Source of the DNA: an uncultured Faecalibacterium sp.
GTDB lineage: Bacteria > Bacillota > Clostridia > Oscillospirales > Ruminococcaceae
NCBI GenBank assembly: GCA_937880095.1
Contig: CALFLK010000017.1
Coordinates: 85,497-149,496, forward strand
Direction: 5' to 3'
DNA: 64,000 nucleotides
This document shows, piece after piece, positions 1 through 8,606 of this stretch (positions are counted from its first letter, which is position 1; every line of letters begins with the position of its first letter). The position numbers and the translations under genes are program-made. The notes beneath the pieces are model-generated. The model was not told where the DNA came from. It saw only the letters and a program-made list of their open reading frames with translations, and did not search any database.

Positions 1-130
1 GATGATGGAAGACGGCAATATACTGGGAGAAATGGCATGGAATGTAAATTTGCCGGAAGTTACCGGGATCGTGTTTGCCATTGCGGCGGCAAGTAGCTGT
101 ATGATTTATTTTAACGAGGACAAAAAGTAA
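1..130 (+). CDS. C-terminal end of an unidentified protein (partial)
   Basis: An open frame enters from the left edge and stops with TAA at 128-130. The visible 42 residues contain a hydrophobic run (roughly GIVFAIAAASSCMIYF) followed by an acidic/basic tail ending in KK, so this is probably the last membrane segment of a larger membrane protein. There is too little sequence to name a family. It reads towards the next two genes and may share an operon with them. Confidence 0.45.
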   Translation, partial: MMEDGNILGEMAWNVNLPEVTGIVFAIAAASSCMIYFNEDKK

Positions 131-284
131 GTAGAACGAAAAAGAGTGATAAGACACGCTGTGTGCTGATTCCTTTAGCGATATTTCTGGGGATGTCTAC
201 TTGTCTGACGAATTTGTGGGCATGATGTATATGTCAAGGCAACCGGATTTTTAGAGGCAGGGATCGGCGCAGGCTGCTGTTGGA

Positions 285-1013
285 TTGGCGGCAGTGATGG
301 TTGGCAGCAACGCAGCCGCCAAGCGGGATCTGGATGAAGCCATTGCGTCCAAAATCGAAGCAGACGCAACACCGGCACCCGAAGTGACACCCGTTCCTAC
401 ACCTACGCTAAGACCCGGTCCGCAAAAGGAAGAAGTTCAGGCAATGCGGGAAACTGTTCTGGATGGAATGGCAGAAGAGGATATAAAGGCCCTGTGCTCG
501 CTGGTAAAAAACGCTAACGAGAAGATTGAGAGCAAGGTTATCTATAACAGATTCTTTCAGAAGTTGTCTGACCCAGATGATCTTTTGTGGAATAGTTTTG
601 ACCAAACCGGTGAAATTCAGATTGGGTGGGCGCATGATGGGAAAATCTCCAAGCCGGATGTGATGAAAGAAGAAAATCTCACCGAAGCGGAATTTTATGA
701 AAAGTACGGTAAAGAGGTCGCTATGTATAACGATTACGATGCAGAAGATTTTGCACAGATGTTGGAAAAGTGCCGAGATACCGTTGAAAACGAGGCGATG
801 CGCAGCGATTTGCAGTATGTGATTGATGAAGTGCGACTTGCGCAGCAAACTCATGAGGTTGCCCATGTTGAAAACTTTTATCATGTTCTGCACGATATGG
901 ATTATTTTTTGCTGAATTATCGGCTGGATACCGAAGGACAGTACATCCGGGATAAATCCACCATCTCTCGCTATTATGGCGTGCTTGCCGTATATGGGGA
1001 AGAAAAAGAGTAA
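285..1013 (+). CDS. Hypothetical exported/membrane-anchored protein, N-terminus doubtful
   Basis: Family not recognised. The frame is open from 255 after a TAG at 252-254; the first usable start is TTG at 285, with no convincing ribosome-binding site. It begins with a short hydrophobic stretch (about VGLAAVMVGSNAAA), a Pro/Thr-rich linker (PAPEVTPVPTPT) and then a charged, helical domain of about 190 residues rich in Glu, Asp and Tyr. Just upstream, in another frame (about 142-223), lies a Lys-rich segment followed by a strongly hydrophobic stretch that reads like a signal sequence and ends at a TGA. The true N-terminus may therefore be frameshifted. It is 13 bp from the next gene, so probably co-transcribed. 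Confidence 0.5.
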   Translation: MAAVMVGSNAAAKRDLDEAIASKIEADATPAPEVTPVPTPTLRPGPQKEEVQAMRETVLDGMAEEDIKALCSLVKNANEKIESKVIYNRFFQKLSDPDDLLWNSFDQTGEIQIGWAHDGKISKPDVMKEENLTEAEFYEKYGKEVAMYNDYDAEDFAQMLEKCRDTVENEAMRSDLQYVIDEVRLAQQTHEVAHVENFYHVLHDMDYFLLNYRLDTEGQYIRDKSTISRYYGVLAVYGEEKE

Positions 1014-1026
1014 ACGGTCAATGTGA

Positions 1027-1593
1027 ATGACCCGAAAGAAAGCAGAAAAGCGTATGACAGGAAAACAGGAAAAGAAGGATGTGTATGCTTTCGATGCAAG
1101 TGCCGGTGCGGTACGCCGGATAACGGTGCAATCGGAATTTGGCATCAAAAGTGAAAAGGTGAGAAGATTGGTTGGCTTGATTCTAAAATGGTCAGTCCTT
1201 ATCCCGGCAATTTTGTTTGTGGTTACGGTGGTTTTGGTTGTGAACAGCAACCGAAAACTAAAAACCTATGGCGAATGTACCGGCAGCATCATAGGCTTTT
1301 ACGAAAGTACAGCATTGGGCAGCGGGGTTTCCGATTCCAATAAAAGGATTTCGCCGGTGGTGTCCTACACGGTGGATGGAAAAGAGTATCAGTTCATCGG
1401 GAACTATTTCTCAACGAATATGAAAACCGGTCAGGAAATCAAGGTGATGTATCACAAGGCGGAGCCTGAAAAAGCGACGATTCGGGAGGGCTTGTATGTT
1501 GCGCCTATGATTTTGGGTGTGCTGACGCTGACGTTTACGGTGGCGTACATCATCTGCATGGTATTGATGCGCAAAGGAATGCTGCACATTTGA
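1027..1593 (+). CDS. DUF3592-like membrane protein
   Basis: A 188-residue protein with a basic cytoplasmic N-terminus (about 1-50), one membrane segment (about 53-78), an extracytoplasmic beta-rich domain (about 85-155) and a second membrane segment (about 158-180). The domain core (VSYTVDGKEYQF, later TGQEIKVMYH and PEKA) matches the pattern of DUF3592, a small domain of unknown function between two helices. ATG at 1027 is the first usable start; the ribosome-binding site is weak, and translation may be coupled to the gene ending at 1013. Function unknown; the family match is by motif recognition only. Confidence 0.6.
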   Translation: MTRKKAEKRMTGKQEKKDVYAFDASAGAVRRITVQSEFGIKSEKVRRLVGLILKWSVLIPAILFVVTVVLVVNSNRKLKTYGECTGSIIGFYESTALGSGVSDSNKRISPVVSYTVDGKEYQFIGNYFSTNMKTGQEIKVMYHKAEPEKATIREGLYVAPMILGVLTLTFTVAYIICMVLMRKGMLHI

Positions 1594-1624
1594 TGGCAGG
1601 ATTTGCAGCGTAAGGCGGAAACAT

Positions 1625-1669
1625 AAAAAAGGTACCGCAAACCCCAAAACGGGACTGTGCGGTACCTTT
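1625..1669 (-). terminator. Intrinsic terminator, mtaB side (bidirectional)
   Basis: Perfect 12-bp stem (1628-1639 with 1658-1669) around an 18-nt loop. On the minus strand the hairpin is followed by a T-run (the A-run at 1625-1630 on the plus strand), so it ends mtaB transcription. It can also stop the rightward transcript from the DUF3592-like gene. Confidence 0.8.
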
Positions 1670-1724
1670 CAAAAACTTTTCAGGGAGCGTGTCCAAGCGA
1701 TGCGCTCCTATTTATTTTGTACTT

Positions 1725-3023
1725 TTACACCAGCACAGCATGTACACGCTGACCGTCGTATTCGCCCAGGCGTACGGTGACGATATCGCCGCTCTTGTAA
1801 CCAGGTGCTTCTACCACCACAGGCACATACAGGCGGGTATAGCCGGTAAACATGGTGGCAGACAGCGGAGTTTCCAGCAGTACTTCGTCCGTGGTGCCCT
1901 GCAGGTCAGCCAGAACATGGGTGCGGATTTCCTCTACACGGGCATTCATGCTGCGGCTGCGTGCCTGCTTTTCCCGCTCGCAGATTTGACCCTCGAAGCT
2001 GTAAGCCGGGGTACCGCTGCGGCGAGAGTAGGGGAACACATGGACTTTCAGGAAGCCCACCTTGTCCAGAAAATCACAGCTCTCGGCGAAGTCCTGCTCA
2101 GTTTCAGCGGGGAAGCCGCAGATGCAGTCGGTGGTGAAGCTGACTTTGTCTGAACCGCCGTAAGCCTTGCGCAGCTTTTCTACCACGTCCATGTACTGCT
2201 CCGCGGTATACACACGGCGCATCCGGCGCAGGGTAGCGGTACAGCCGCTCTGCAGGCTCAAATGATACTGGGGACACAGCTTTTTGACGGCTGCCAGACG
2301 CAGGATGGCTTCGTCGGTCAGCATATCCGGGTCGATACTGCCCAGACGGATGCGCTCGATGCCTTCCACCTGTGCGCAATGCTCTACCAGCGTGGTCAGG
2401 TCCGTGCCGGTATCTTGACCGTAGCTGGGCAGGGAGATAGCACTCAGGACAACTTCTTTATAGCCAGCCTTTGCCAGCGTGCGCAGCTCGTTCAGGATAC
2501 TTTCCTCGCTGCGGCTGCGGACAGGACCGCGTGCGCGGGGAATGACACAATAAGCGCACTGGCGGTTACAGCCGTCCTCGATTTTAATAAAGGCGCGGGT
2601 GTGGCTCTCGAAACGCTCCACAGGCAGCTCCTCAAAGTGTTCGCCCTTTGCGTGGGGTTTGATGTCCACGATTCGTTCGTGACCTGCCAGCAGCTTCTGC
2701 ACATTGCCAATGATGGAATGGCGGTCACCGTTGCCGCAAACCAAATCTGCCTCCATACACTGGGCGGCTTCTTCGGGGAAAGCCTGCGGATAGCATCCGG
2801 TCAGCACGGTGACGGCGTCGGGATGCTCACGCTTTTGGCGGCGCAGCCATTTGCGGCTCTTCTGGTCACCGAAATTGGTGACCGTGCAGCTGTTGATGAT
2901 ATAAACGTCTGCTTCTTCCTCCGGACCAACGATGGTGAAGCCCGCCTGACGAAACAGATTTTCCAGAGCGCCGGTCTCGTTCAGGTTGACCTTGCAGCCC
3001 AGAGTGTAAAAATTAACGCGCAT
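1725..3023 (-). CDS. mtaB: tRNA threonylcarbamoyladenosine methylthiotransferase MtaB
   Basis: Radical-SAM methylthiotransferase of the MiaB/MtaB family. It adds a methylthio group to t6A37 of tRNAs reading ANN codons. The UPF0004 domain (about 1-120) carries the three auxiliary-cluster cysteines (C10, C46, C77). The radical-SAM core has the CxxxCxxC motif CNRQCAYC at C152, C156 and C159. A C-terminal TRAM-like stretch (about 370-432, ending RLGEYDGQRVHAVLV) completes the fold. At 432 residues it is the usual length. It is a single gene, divergent from the D,D-carboxypeptidase gene, ending at the terminator near 1650. The N-terminal motif YTLGCKVNLNET favours MtaB over MiaB. Confidence 0.93.
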   Translation of the reverse strand: MRVNFYTLGCKVNLNETGALENLFRQAGFTIVGPEEEADVYIINSCTVTNFGDQKSRKWLRRQKREHPDAVTVLTGCYPQAFPEEAAQCMEADLVCGNGDRHSIIGNVQKLLAGHERIVDIKPHAKGEHFEELPVERFESHTRAFIKIEDGCNRQCAYCVIPRARGPVRSRSEESILNELRTLAKAGYKEVVLSAISLPSYGQDTGTDLTTLVEHCAQVEGIERIRLGSIDPDMLTDEAILRLAAVKKLCPQYHLSLQSGCTATLRRMRRVYTAEQYMDVVEKLRKAYGGSDKVSFTTDCICGFPAETEQDFAESCDFLDKVGFLKVHVFPYSRRSGTPAYSFEGQICEREKQARSRSMNARVEEIRTHVLADLQGTTDEVLLETPLSATMFTGYTRLYVPVVVEAPGYKSGDIVTVRLGEYDGQRVHAVLV

Positions 3024-3158
3024 AGTATACTCCGATCTTTTACTCCCTTTTTCGACGGAAAAGGGTACGCTCTATTATAAGATATTTCAAAAGAAAAATA
3101 AAGCACTTTCCACCTGCATAAGATGGTAATACTTCAATGCAGATGCGGAGGAATCTAG

Positions 3159-4388
3159 ATGAAAAAATCAAAATGGATTGCGATTGCAGCGGTGCTGCTG
3201 TGCGGTATTTTACTGGTACAATGCGCCTATACGGCGCAAAACGTCCCCGAACTGACGGCGGGTCCACCGGCAAGGACCGAGCCCATCGTACAGACCACAG
3301 CCGAACAGGTAAATCTTTCCTTGCCGTGCCGTGCGGCACTTTTGATGGATCAGGACACCGGAACCGTCCTTTATGATAAGAACGGCGATACCCAGATGCC
3401 CATGGCGTCCATCACCAAATTGATGACCCTGCTGTTGACCTTTGAAGCCATCCATGACGGCAAGCTGCAATATGATCAGGAAGTCCCGGTCAGCGAACAC
3501 GCAGCGGCGATGGGCGGCAGTCAGATTTGGTTGGAGCCGGGGGAGCATTTTACCCTGAAAGAAATGCTGAAAGCCGTTTGCGTGTGCAGTGCCAACGATG
3601 CGGCGGTTGCTGTGGCAGAGCTGGTGGCGGGCAGCGAACCTGCTTTTGTATCCCAGATGAACGCCCGTGCGGCAGAGTTGGGCATGGAAAACACCAATTA
3701 CTGCAACGCCTGCGGTTTGGATGCAAGCGGACACTATTCTACGGCGCACGATGTGGCGATTTTGAGCCGTTATATCCTGAATACCTGTCCGGAGATTCTG
3801 GAGTATTCCGGTATTTGGACCGACCAGCTGCGCAGCGGTGAAACCCATCTGGTTAACACCAATAAGCTGCTGAAACGCTATCCGGGCATGACCGGACTGA
3901 AAACCGGCACAACCAGCGGGGCAGGTGTGTGCATTTCTGCAACCGCCGTCCGGGACGACCTTTCTCTGATTGCGGTGATTCTGGGCTCGCCCTCCGGCAA
4001 GGAACGCTTTGAAGCAGCAACTTCGCTGCTGGATTACGGCTTTGCCAATTACGAAGCCGGTGTGGTTCCGGCACTGCCCAATGCGCCGCTGGAGCTGCCG
4101 GTACGCGGTGCAAAACAGGGTACCGTACAACTGGATTACAACGATCTGCCCATGCACATTCTGCTGAAAAAGGGGGAGGGCAAGGACCTGCGCACCGAGC
4201 TGGAGCTGCCGGAATCGGTGGAAGCACCGCTGGATCAGAGCGAAGAGCTGGGTACGGTGAATCTGTACGCAGGGGAAGAAAAACTGGGTTCCTGGGCGGT
4301 AAAAAGCGCGATGCAGGTGGAAAAATTGGACTTTGCGTCGGCGTTCGATTTGATCCTGCGTCAGGCCGTCGGTGGGGAATCTATGTAA
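3159..4388 (+). CDS. D-alanyl-D-alanine carboxypeptidase (DacF/PBP5-type, S11 family)
   Basis: Low-molecular-weight penicillin-binding protein that trims the terminal D-Ala of peptidoglycan pentapeptides outside the membrane. An N-terminal signal segment (about 5-24) is followed by the S11 transpeptidase-like domain: SxxK as SITK (S84, K87), SxN as SAN (S144-N146) and KTG in the run GLKTGTTSG (near residue 247). A C-terminal beta-rich PBP5_C-like domain follows (about 300-385). There is no clear C-terminal amphipathic anchor. ATG at 3159 is preceded by GGAGGAA. Length (409) fits DacF-type clostridial enzymes. It is transcribed divergently from mtaB. Confidence 0.92.
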   Translation: MKKSKWIAIAAVLLCGILLVQCAYTAQNVPELTAGPPARTEPIVQTTAEQVNLSLPCRAALLMDQDTGTVLYDKNGDTQMPMASITKLMTLLLTFEAIHDGKLQYDQEVPVSEHAAAMGGSQIWLEPGEHFTLKEMLKAVCVCSANDAAVAVAELVAGSEPAFVSQMNARAAELGMENTNYCNACGLDASGHYSTAHDVAILSRYILNTCPEILEYSGIWTDQLRSGETHLVNTNKLLKRYPGMTGLKTGTTSGAGVCISATAVRDDLSLIAVILGSPSGKERFEAATSLLDYGFANYEAGVVPALPNAPLELPVRGAKQGTVQLDYNDLPMHILLKKGEGKDLRTELELPESVEAPLDQSEELGTVNLYAGEEKLGSWAVKSAMQVEKLDFASAFDLILRQAVGGESM

Positions 4389-4448
4389 GATTTGGTGAAA
4401 TGACCAAGAAATTATTGGAAACTTTATACAATAACTAGCGATTTTTCC

Positions 4449-4477
4449 TTGACTTTAAGGCGGTGTAAAGGTACACT
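4449..4477 (+). promoter_or_regulatory. Promoter of pgi
   Basis: TTGACT at 4449-4454, 17-nt spacer, TACACT at 4472-4477: a good SigA-type promoter 44 bp upstream of the pgi start. A strong ribosome-binding site (GGAGGTAG) follows. Confidence 0.7.
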
Positions 4478-4520
4478 TGGTACATGAAAAAGACTTTTCC
4501 TACGTGGAGGTAGTAAATAG

Positions 4521-5852
4521 ATGAGTGTACGTTTCAATACCAAGCATTTAGGCAACTTTATCGCAGATCACGAGTTCGAAGCCATTTGGCCTCAGGTTCA
4601 GCTGGCACACAAGCAGCTGGAAGAAAAGAATGGCCCCGGCAACGACTTTTTGGGCTGGATGTATCAGCCCCGCGATTACGATAAGGAAGAGTTCGCACGC
4701 ATTAAGGCTGCTGCAAAGAAGATCCGTGAGGATTCCGACGTGCTGGTGGTTGCCGGTATCGGTGGCAGCTATTTGGGCGCACGCGCTGTGATCGAAGCCG
4801 TTAAGGGCATCTACCACAACGAGCTGCAGGACGGTCTGAAGATTTACTTCTGCGGCAACAGCATCAGCCCCAGCTACCTGAACAACATCCTGGAGATTTG
4901 CCGCGGTAAGCGCTTCTCCATCAACGTAATTTCCAAGTCCGGTACCACGACCGAGACTTCTCTGGCATTCCGTGTTCTGCGCAAGCTGCTGGAAGAGCAG
5001 GTTGGTGCAGAGGAAGCCAACAAGCGTATTTACGCTACCACCGACCGTGCTCGCGGCACGCTGAAAGAGCTGGCTGACAAGCAGGGTTGGGAAACCTTCG
5101 TTGTTCCCGATGATATCGGCGGTCGTTACTCCGTGCTGAGCGCTGTGGGCCTGCTGCCCATCGCTTGCGCTGACATCGACATCGACGCTCTGATGCAGGG
5201 CGCAGCAGACGCTATGGACAAGTTCTCTAACGACAATGCAGATAACGATGCATATCGTTACGCAGCTGCTCGCAACATCCTGTACCGCAAGGGCAAGTCC
5301 GTGGAGATCATGGAGTGCTACGAGCCCGATTACACCATGATGAACGAGTGGTACAAGCAGCTGTTCGGCGAATCCGAAGGCAAGGACCAGAAGGGTATCT
5401 TCCCCGCAAGCTGCATCCTGTCCACCGACCTGCACTCTATGGGTCAGTTCATTCAGGACGGCGCACGCGTCATGTTCGAGACCGTTGTGGACGTGAAGAA
5501 GCCCGCATCGGATCTGTATCTGGAAGAGCTGGAAGGCAACTTCGACGGTTTGAACTTCCTGGCAAACCAGAACATGAGCGTTGTTAACCGCAAGGCTATG
5601 GAAGGCACCATCCTGGCACACATCGAGGGCGGTGTACCCCAGCTGGTGATCGAAGTGGACGATCTGTCTGCTTATAATGTAGGCTATCTGATTTACTTCT
5701 ACTGGCGTGCCTGCGCTTGCAGCGGCTACCTGCTGAGTGTGAATCCGTTCAACCAGCCCGGCGTAGAAAGCTACAAGAAGAATATGTTTGCACTGCTTGG
5801 CAAGCCCGGTTATGAGAATCTGACGGCTGAACTGGAAGCAAAGCTGAAATAA
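4521..5852 (+). CDS. pgi: Glucose-6-phosphate isomerase
   Basis: Converts glucose-6-phosphate and fructose-6-phosphate in glycolysis, in the cytoplasm. The 443-residue protein is the short bacterial PGI type (usual length about 450). Visible family motifs include VVAGIGGSYLGARA near residue 80 (phosphate-binding SIS fold), ISKSGTTTET near 140 and the C-terminal region SVNPFNQPGVESYKKN, which holds the family signature including the catalytic lysine region. The start is supported by GGAGGTAG 8 nt upstream. Codon use is strongly biased to C/G-ending codons, as expected of a highly expressed gene. It has its own promoter, and is followed by a small P-loop gene. Confidence 0.96.
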   Translation: MSVRFNTKHLGNFIADHEFEAIWPQVQLAHKQLEEKNGPGNDFLGWMYQPRDYDKEEFARIKAAAKKIREDSDVLVVAGIGGSYLGARAVIEAVKGIYHNELQDGLKIYFCGNSISPSYLNNILEICRGKRFSINVISKSGTTTETSLAFRVLRKLLEEQVGAEEANKRIYATTDRARGTLKELADKQGWETFVVPDDIGGRYSVLSAVGLLPIACADIDIDALMQGAADAMDKFSNDNADNDAYRYAAARNILYRKGKSVEIMECYEPDYTMMNEWYKQLFGESEGKDQKGIFPASCILSTDLHSMGQFIQDGARVMFETVVDVKKPASDLYLEELEGNFDGLNFLANQNMSVVNRKAMEGTILAHIEGGVPQLVIEVDDLSAYNVGYLIYFYWRACACSGYLLSVNPFNQPGVESYKKNMFALLGKPGYENLTAELEAKLK

Positions 5853-5914
5853 AGGGCCGTTCAAAATTGTTGACTATTGCACCGCAAGGCGCAAGTAAAT
5901 AGGAGGATTCCAAT

Positions 5915-6319
5915 ATGATTAAACTGATCGTTGGCACCAAAGGCTCCGGCAAAACCAAGACTATCATCGACATGATCAACAACGCAGTTACCGCTACCAG
6001 CGGCAATGTTGTCGTAGTGGAAAAGGGCATGAAGCTCACCACCGAGATTTCTCACGCGGCACGTCTGGTTGATATGGACGAGTATAAGGTCGAGGGCGGC
6101 GAGATGCTGTATGGCTTTATCGCAGGCCTGCTGGCAGGCAACTATGACATTACCGATCTGTACATTGATGGTATCCTGAAGGTTTTGGATCGCGATACCA
6201 ACAAGCTGGGCGTTATCCTGGACGAGATTGCTGCCGTTACCGGCGATTCTGTCCGTGCTGTGATTACCGTCAGCGCAGACCCCGAAACTCTGCCCGCAAA
6301 CGTCAAGAAGTACCTGTAA
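5915..6319 (+). CDS. Small P-loop NTP-binding protein of unknown function
   Basis: A 134-residue protein beginning with a Walker A motif, GTKGSGKT (residues 7-14), followed by a beta strand (GNVVVVEKG) with a putative phosphate-sensing region. No clear Walker B, HTH or membrane segment is seen. I cannot name the family with confidence; by size and motif it resembles an isolated twitching-motility/AAA-like ATP-binding domain. It follows pgi by 62 bp with its own AGGAGG site (5901-5906), probably as a read-through partner, and ends before the terminator at 6355. Codon bias is as strong as in pgi, suggesting good expression. Confidence 0.7.
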   Translation: MIKLIVGTKGSGKTKTIIDMINNAVTATSGNVVVVEKGMKLTTEISHAARLVDMDEYKVEGGEMLYGFIAGLLAGNYDITDLYIDGILKVLDRDTNKLGVILDEIAAVTGDSVRAVITVSADPETLPANVKKYL

Positions 6320-6354
6320 ACACCGGATTCCCCGTATTTTATCAAAAAACAAGC

Positions 6355-6389
6355 AAGGGGCAGCAAAAAATTGCTGCCCCTTTGTTTTT
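6355..6389 (+). terminator. Intrinsic terminator after the pgi/P-loop genes
   Basis: Perfect 12-bp stem (6355-6366 with 6371-6382), tetraloop, then a T-rich tail to 6389. It closes the pgi transcription unit. Confidence 0.88.
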
Positions 6390-6394
6390 AGGTG

Positions 6395-6423
6395 TTGACA
6401 AAGATGCCCGCCTGCGCTATACT
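6395..6423 (+). promoter_or_regulatory. Promoter of yceD-rpmF
   Basis: TTGACA at 6395-6400, 17-nt spacer, TATACT at 6418-6423: near-consensus SigA promoter directly after the preceding terminator and 30 bp before the yceD start. Confidence 0.85.
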
Positions 6424-6452
6424 AGCAAAGCGGCCTTGTAAAAGGAGGTACT

Positions 6453-6953
6453 ATGCTTTTTGACCTGAGAAAGTTTTTGTCGGCGGGTGTCAGCCCGACG
6501 GTGAAACGCTTTAACGCAGACCTTTCCGGTGTCGATTATTTCGGCGCAAAGGTTTCTGCACCCGTGGAGGTTACGTTCACGGCTCAACGGCTGGAAGGCG
6601 AAGTTGATCTTCGTTTGGAGGCTGTCGCAACCATCAGCGGCGAATGTGCCCGCTGTTTGGACCCCGTCACACAGCAGTGCAATGTGGATTCTCACTGGAT
6701 TGTGCGTGAGCGCGACTTTGACGATGAAGATTTTGAGCTGCCCATGGACGGTAATGGGATTCTGGATGTGGATGCTTGGCTGAACCAAGAAATTTCGCTG
6801 GAAGTCCCGCCCGTACTGCTCTGCAGTCCGGATTGTTTAGGACTTTGCCCCGTTTGCGGTAAAAAACGACAGGATTGCACCTGTCAGGAGCCTGCTGAAA
6901 GCAGCGCACCCGTAGACGAGAGGTTAAGTATATTGGAATCACTGCTGAACTGA
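6453..6953 (+). CDS. yceD: YceD/DUF177 family protein
   Basis: 166-residue DUF177 protein, almost always encoded directly before rpmF; members are implicated in 23S rRNA and ribosomal-protein accumulation. Visible features are the family core ISGECARCLDPV (residues about 63-74), an acidic middle, and a C-terminal cysteine cluster, CLGLCPVCGKKRQDCTC (about 128-144), likely a zinc site present in many Firmicute members. AGGAGGT lies upstream of ATG 6453. The stop at 6953 is 25 bp from rpmF, so the two form an operon. Confidence 0.9.
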   Translation: MLFDLRKFLSAGVSPTVKRFNADLSGVDYFGAKVSAPVEVTFTAQRLEGEVDLRLEAVATISGECARCLDPVTQQCNVDSHWIVRERDFDDEDFELPMDGNGILDVDAWLNQEISLEVPPVLLCSPDCLGLCPVCGKKRQDCTCQEPAESSAPVDERLSILESLLN

Positions 6954-6978
6954 AATCCAACGAGGAGGTGCAAACACA

Positions 6979-7158
6979 ATGGCAGTACCTAAGAGACATC
7001 ATTCCAAGGCTCGTCGCGACAAGCGTCGCAGCAACGTGTGGAAGCTGGAGGCGCCCGCGCTGGTAAAGTGCAGCAACTGCGGCGCATTTAAGCTGCCCCA
7101 CCAGGCATGTGGCAACTGCGGTTTCTACAAGGGCAAGGAAGTCATCAAGAAGGCCTGA
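6979..7158 (+). CDS. rpmF: 50S ribosomal protein L32
   Basis: 59-residue L32, a zinc-ribbon protein of the large ribosomal subunit. It begins AVPKRHHSKARRDKRRSN, the basic L32 N-terminus, and carries two CxxC pairs (CSNC and CGNC) spaced by a short loop. GAGGAGGTG precedes the ATG. The yceD-rpmF order is a conserved bacterial pair. It is too short to stand out as a long open frame but is unmistakable. Confidence 0.97.
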   Translation: MAVPKRHHSKARRDKRRSNVWKLEAPALVKCSNCGAFKLPHQACGNCGFYKGKEVIKKA

Positions 7159-7182
7159 TTCTTCTAAATCGATGAATGACAA

Positions 7183-7215
7183 AAGGGGAGGGCAGAGATT
7201 GCCTTCCCCTTCTTG
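7183..7215 (+). terminator. Intrinsic terminator after rpmF
   Basis: 12-bp stem with one G-T pair (7183-7194 with about 7201-7212) and a short T-rich tail. It ends the yceD-rpmF unit 25 bp after the rpmF stop. Confidence 0.7.
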
Positions 7216-7260
7216 TTGTCTTAGCACACTTTTCAGAACAATCAGAAGGAGGGAGACGTT

Positions 7261-8589
7261 ATGGCAGTACGGATCTTTTCAGTCGATGAAGACAGTATCG
7301 CATCCCGCTTGGGCTTTGCCCCCGGCGATGAACTTTTGCAAGTGGATGATGAGCCCATCAACGATGTGCTGGACTATCAGTTTTATACCGACAGCGACAG
7401 CTTTCATCTGAAAGCACGCATCGCCGGTGTGGAAAAGATACTCAAGGTAGACAAAGATACCTACGAGCCGTTCGGCTGCAACTTTGAAACCTATCTGGGC
7501 GATAAAAAGCACTCCTGCTCCAACCACTGTATGTTCTGTTTTATCGACCAGCTGCCGAAGGGTATGCGCGAAAGCCTGTACTTTAAGGACGACGACGAGC
7601 GTCTGGGCTTTTTGTTCGGCAACTATATTACCATGACCAACATGGGCGAGCATGAAATCGACCGCATCATTAAGATGCACATTTCGCCCGTGAACGTGTC
7701 GGTGCATACCACCGACCCCCAGCTGCGCATTCGGATGCTGGCAAACAAGCAGGCAGGCGAGGTGCTGCGCTATCTGAAAAAGATGGCGGACGCAGGCATC
7801 GAGCTGAACTGTCAGCTGGTCATGTGCCCGGGTGTCAACGATGGCGACCATCTGCGCAGCACGCTGGCAGATTTGCTGGATTTGGGACCGTCGGTGCAGA
7901 GCATTGCCGCTGTGCCGTTTGGCATGACCCGCTATCGGGATAAGCTGTATCATCTGGAACCGTACACCCAGCAGGGCGCAGCAGAAACGCTGGCGATTCT
8001 GGAGGAATACGGCGATTTGAGCAAGGAAAAGTACGGTCGCCGTGTGGTGTTCCCCAGCGACGAATTTTTCCTGCAGGCAGGCAAGCTGATTCCGGATGCG
8101 GATTACTACGAAGATTTCGCCCAGCTGGAAAACGGCGTGGGTATGTGGCGTTTGTTCCAAGAAGAATTTCTGGCTGAGCTGCGCCGCCCGCACCGCCTGT
8201 TTGGCGAAAAGAGCGTTGACATCGTCACTGGTACGCTGGCAGCTCCGCTGATTGCGGCAATGTCGCAGGAGCTGGAACGCCAGTATCCCATGATTCATGT
8301 AAACGTACACGCCATCCAGAACGATTTCTTCGGCGGAAACGTGGACGTTGCCGGATTGATTACCGGCACCGATATTGTAGCCCAGTGCAAAGGCAAAATG
8401 ACCGGAACAACGCTGTATATCCCGGAAGTGATGCTGCGTGCCGAGAAAGATTTGTTCTTGGATGGCATGACCCCGGCACAGGTTGCTGAACAGCTGGGTG
8501 TGAAATTTGAAATTATACCTGCCGGCGGCGGCGACTTGGCGAAAGCACTGCTTCGCACAGGTTTGCGCCTGAACCGGCATCGAGCATAA
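7261..8589 (+). CDS. DUF512-family radical-SAM-like protein
   Basis: 442-residue DUF512 protein. The N-terminus is a PDZ-like domain (about 1-65, LGFAPGDELLQVDDEPINDV), followed by a cysteine motif CSNHCMFCF (about residues 81-89) of the CxxxCxxC radical-SAM type and a C-terminal DUF512 domain (about 225-430). Function is unknown; family members typically sit beside der in clostridia, as here, which suggests a link to ribosome or tRNA maturation (inference). AGGAGGGAG lies 5 nt before the ATG. It heads a DUF512-der-plsY run with gaps of 17 and 39 bp. Confidence 0.88.
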   Translation: MAVRIFSVDEDSIASRLGFAPGDELLQVDDEPINDVLDYQFYTDSDSFHLKARIAGVEKILKVDKDTYEPFGCNFETYLGDKKHSCSNHCMFCFIDQLPKGMRESLYFKDDDERLGFLFGNYITMTNMGEHEIDRIIKMHISPVNVSVHTTDPQLRIRMLANKQAGEVLRYLKKMADAGIELNCQLVMCPGVNDGDHLRSTLADLLDLGPSVQSIAAVPFGMTRYRDKLYHLEPYTQQGAAETLAILEEYGDLSKEKYGRRVVFPSDEFFLQAGKLIPDADYYEDFAQLENGVGMWRLFQEEFLAELRRPHRLFGEKSVDIVTGTLAAPLIAAMSQELERQYPMIHVNVHAIQNDFFGGNVDVAGLITGTDIVAQCKGKMTGTTLYIPEVMLRAEKDLFLDGMTPAQVAEQLGVKFEIIPAGGGDLAKALLRTGLRLNRHRA

Positions 8590-8606
8590 AAAGGAGGGAA
8601 TGTACT

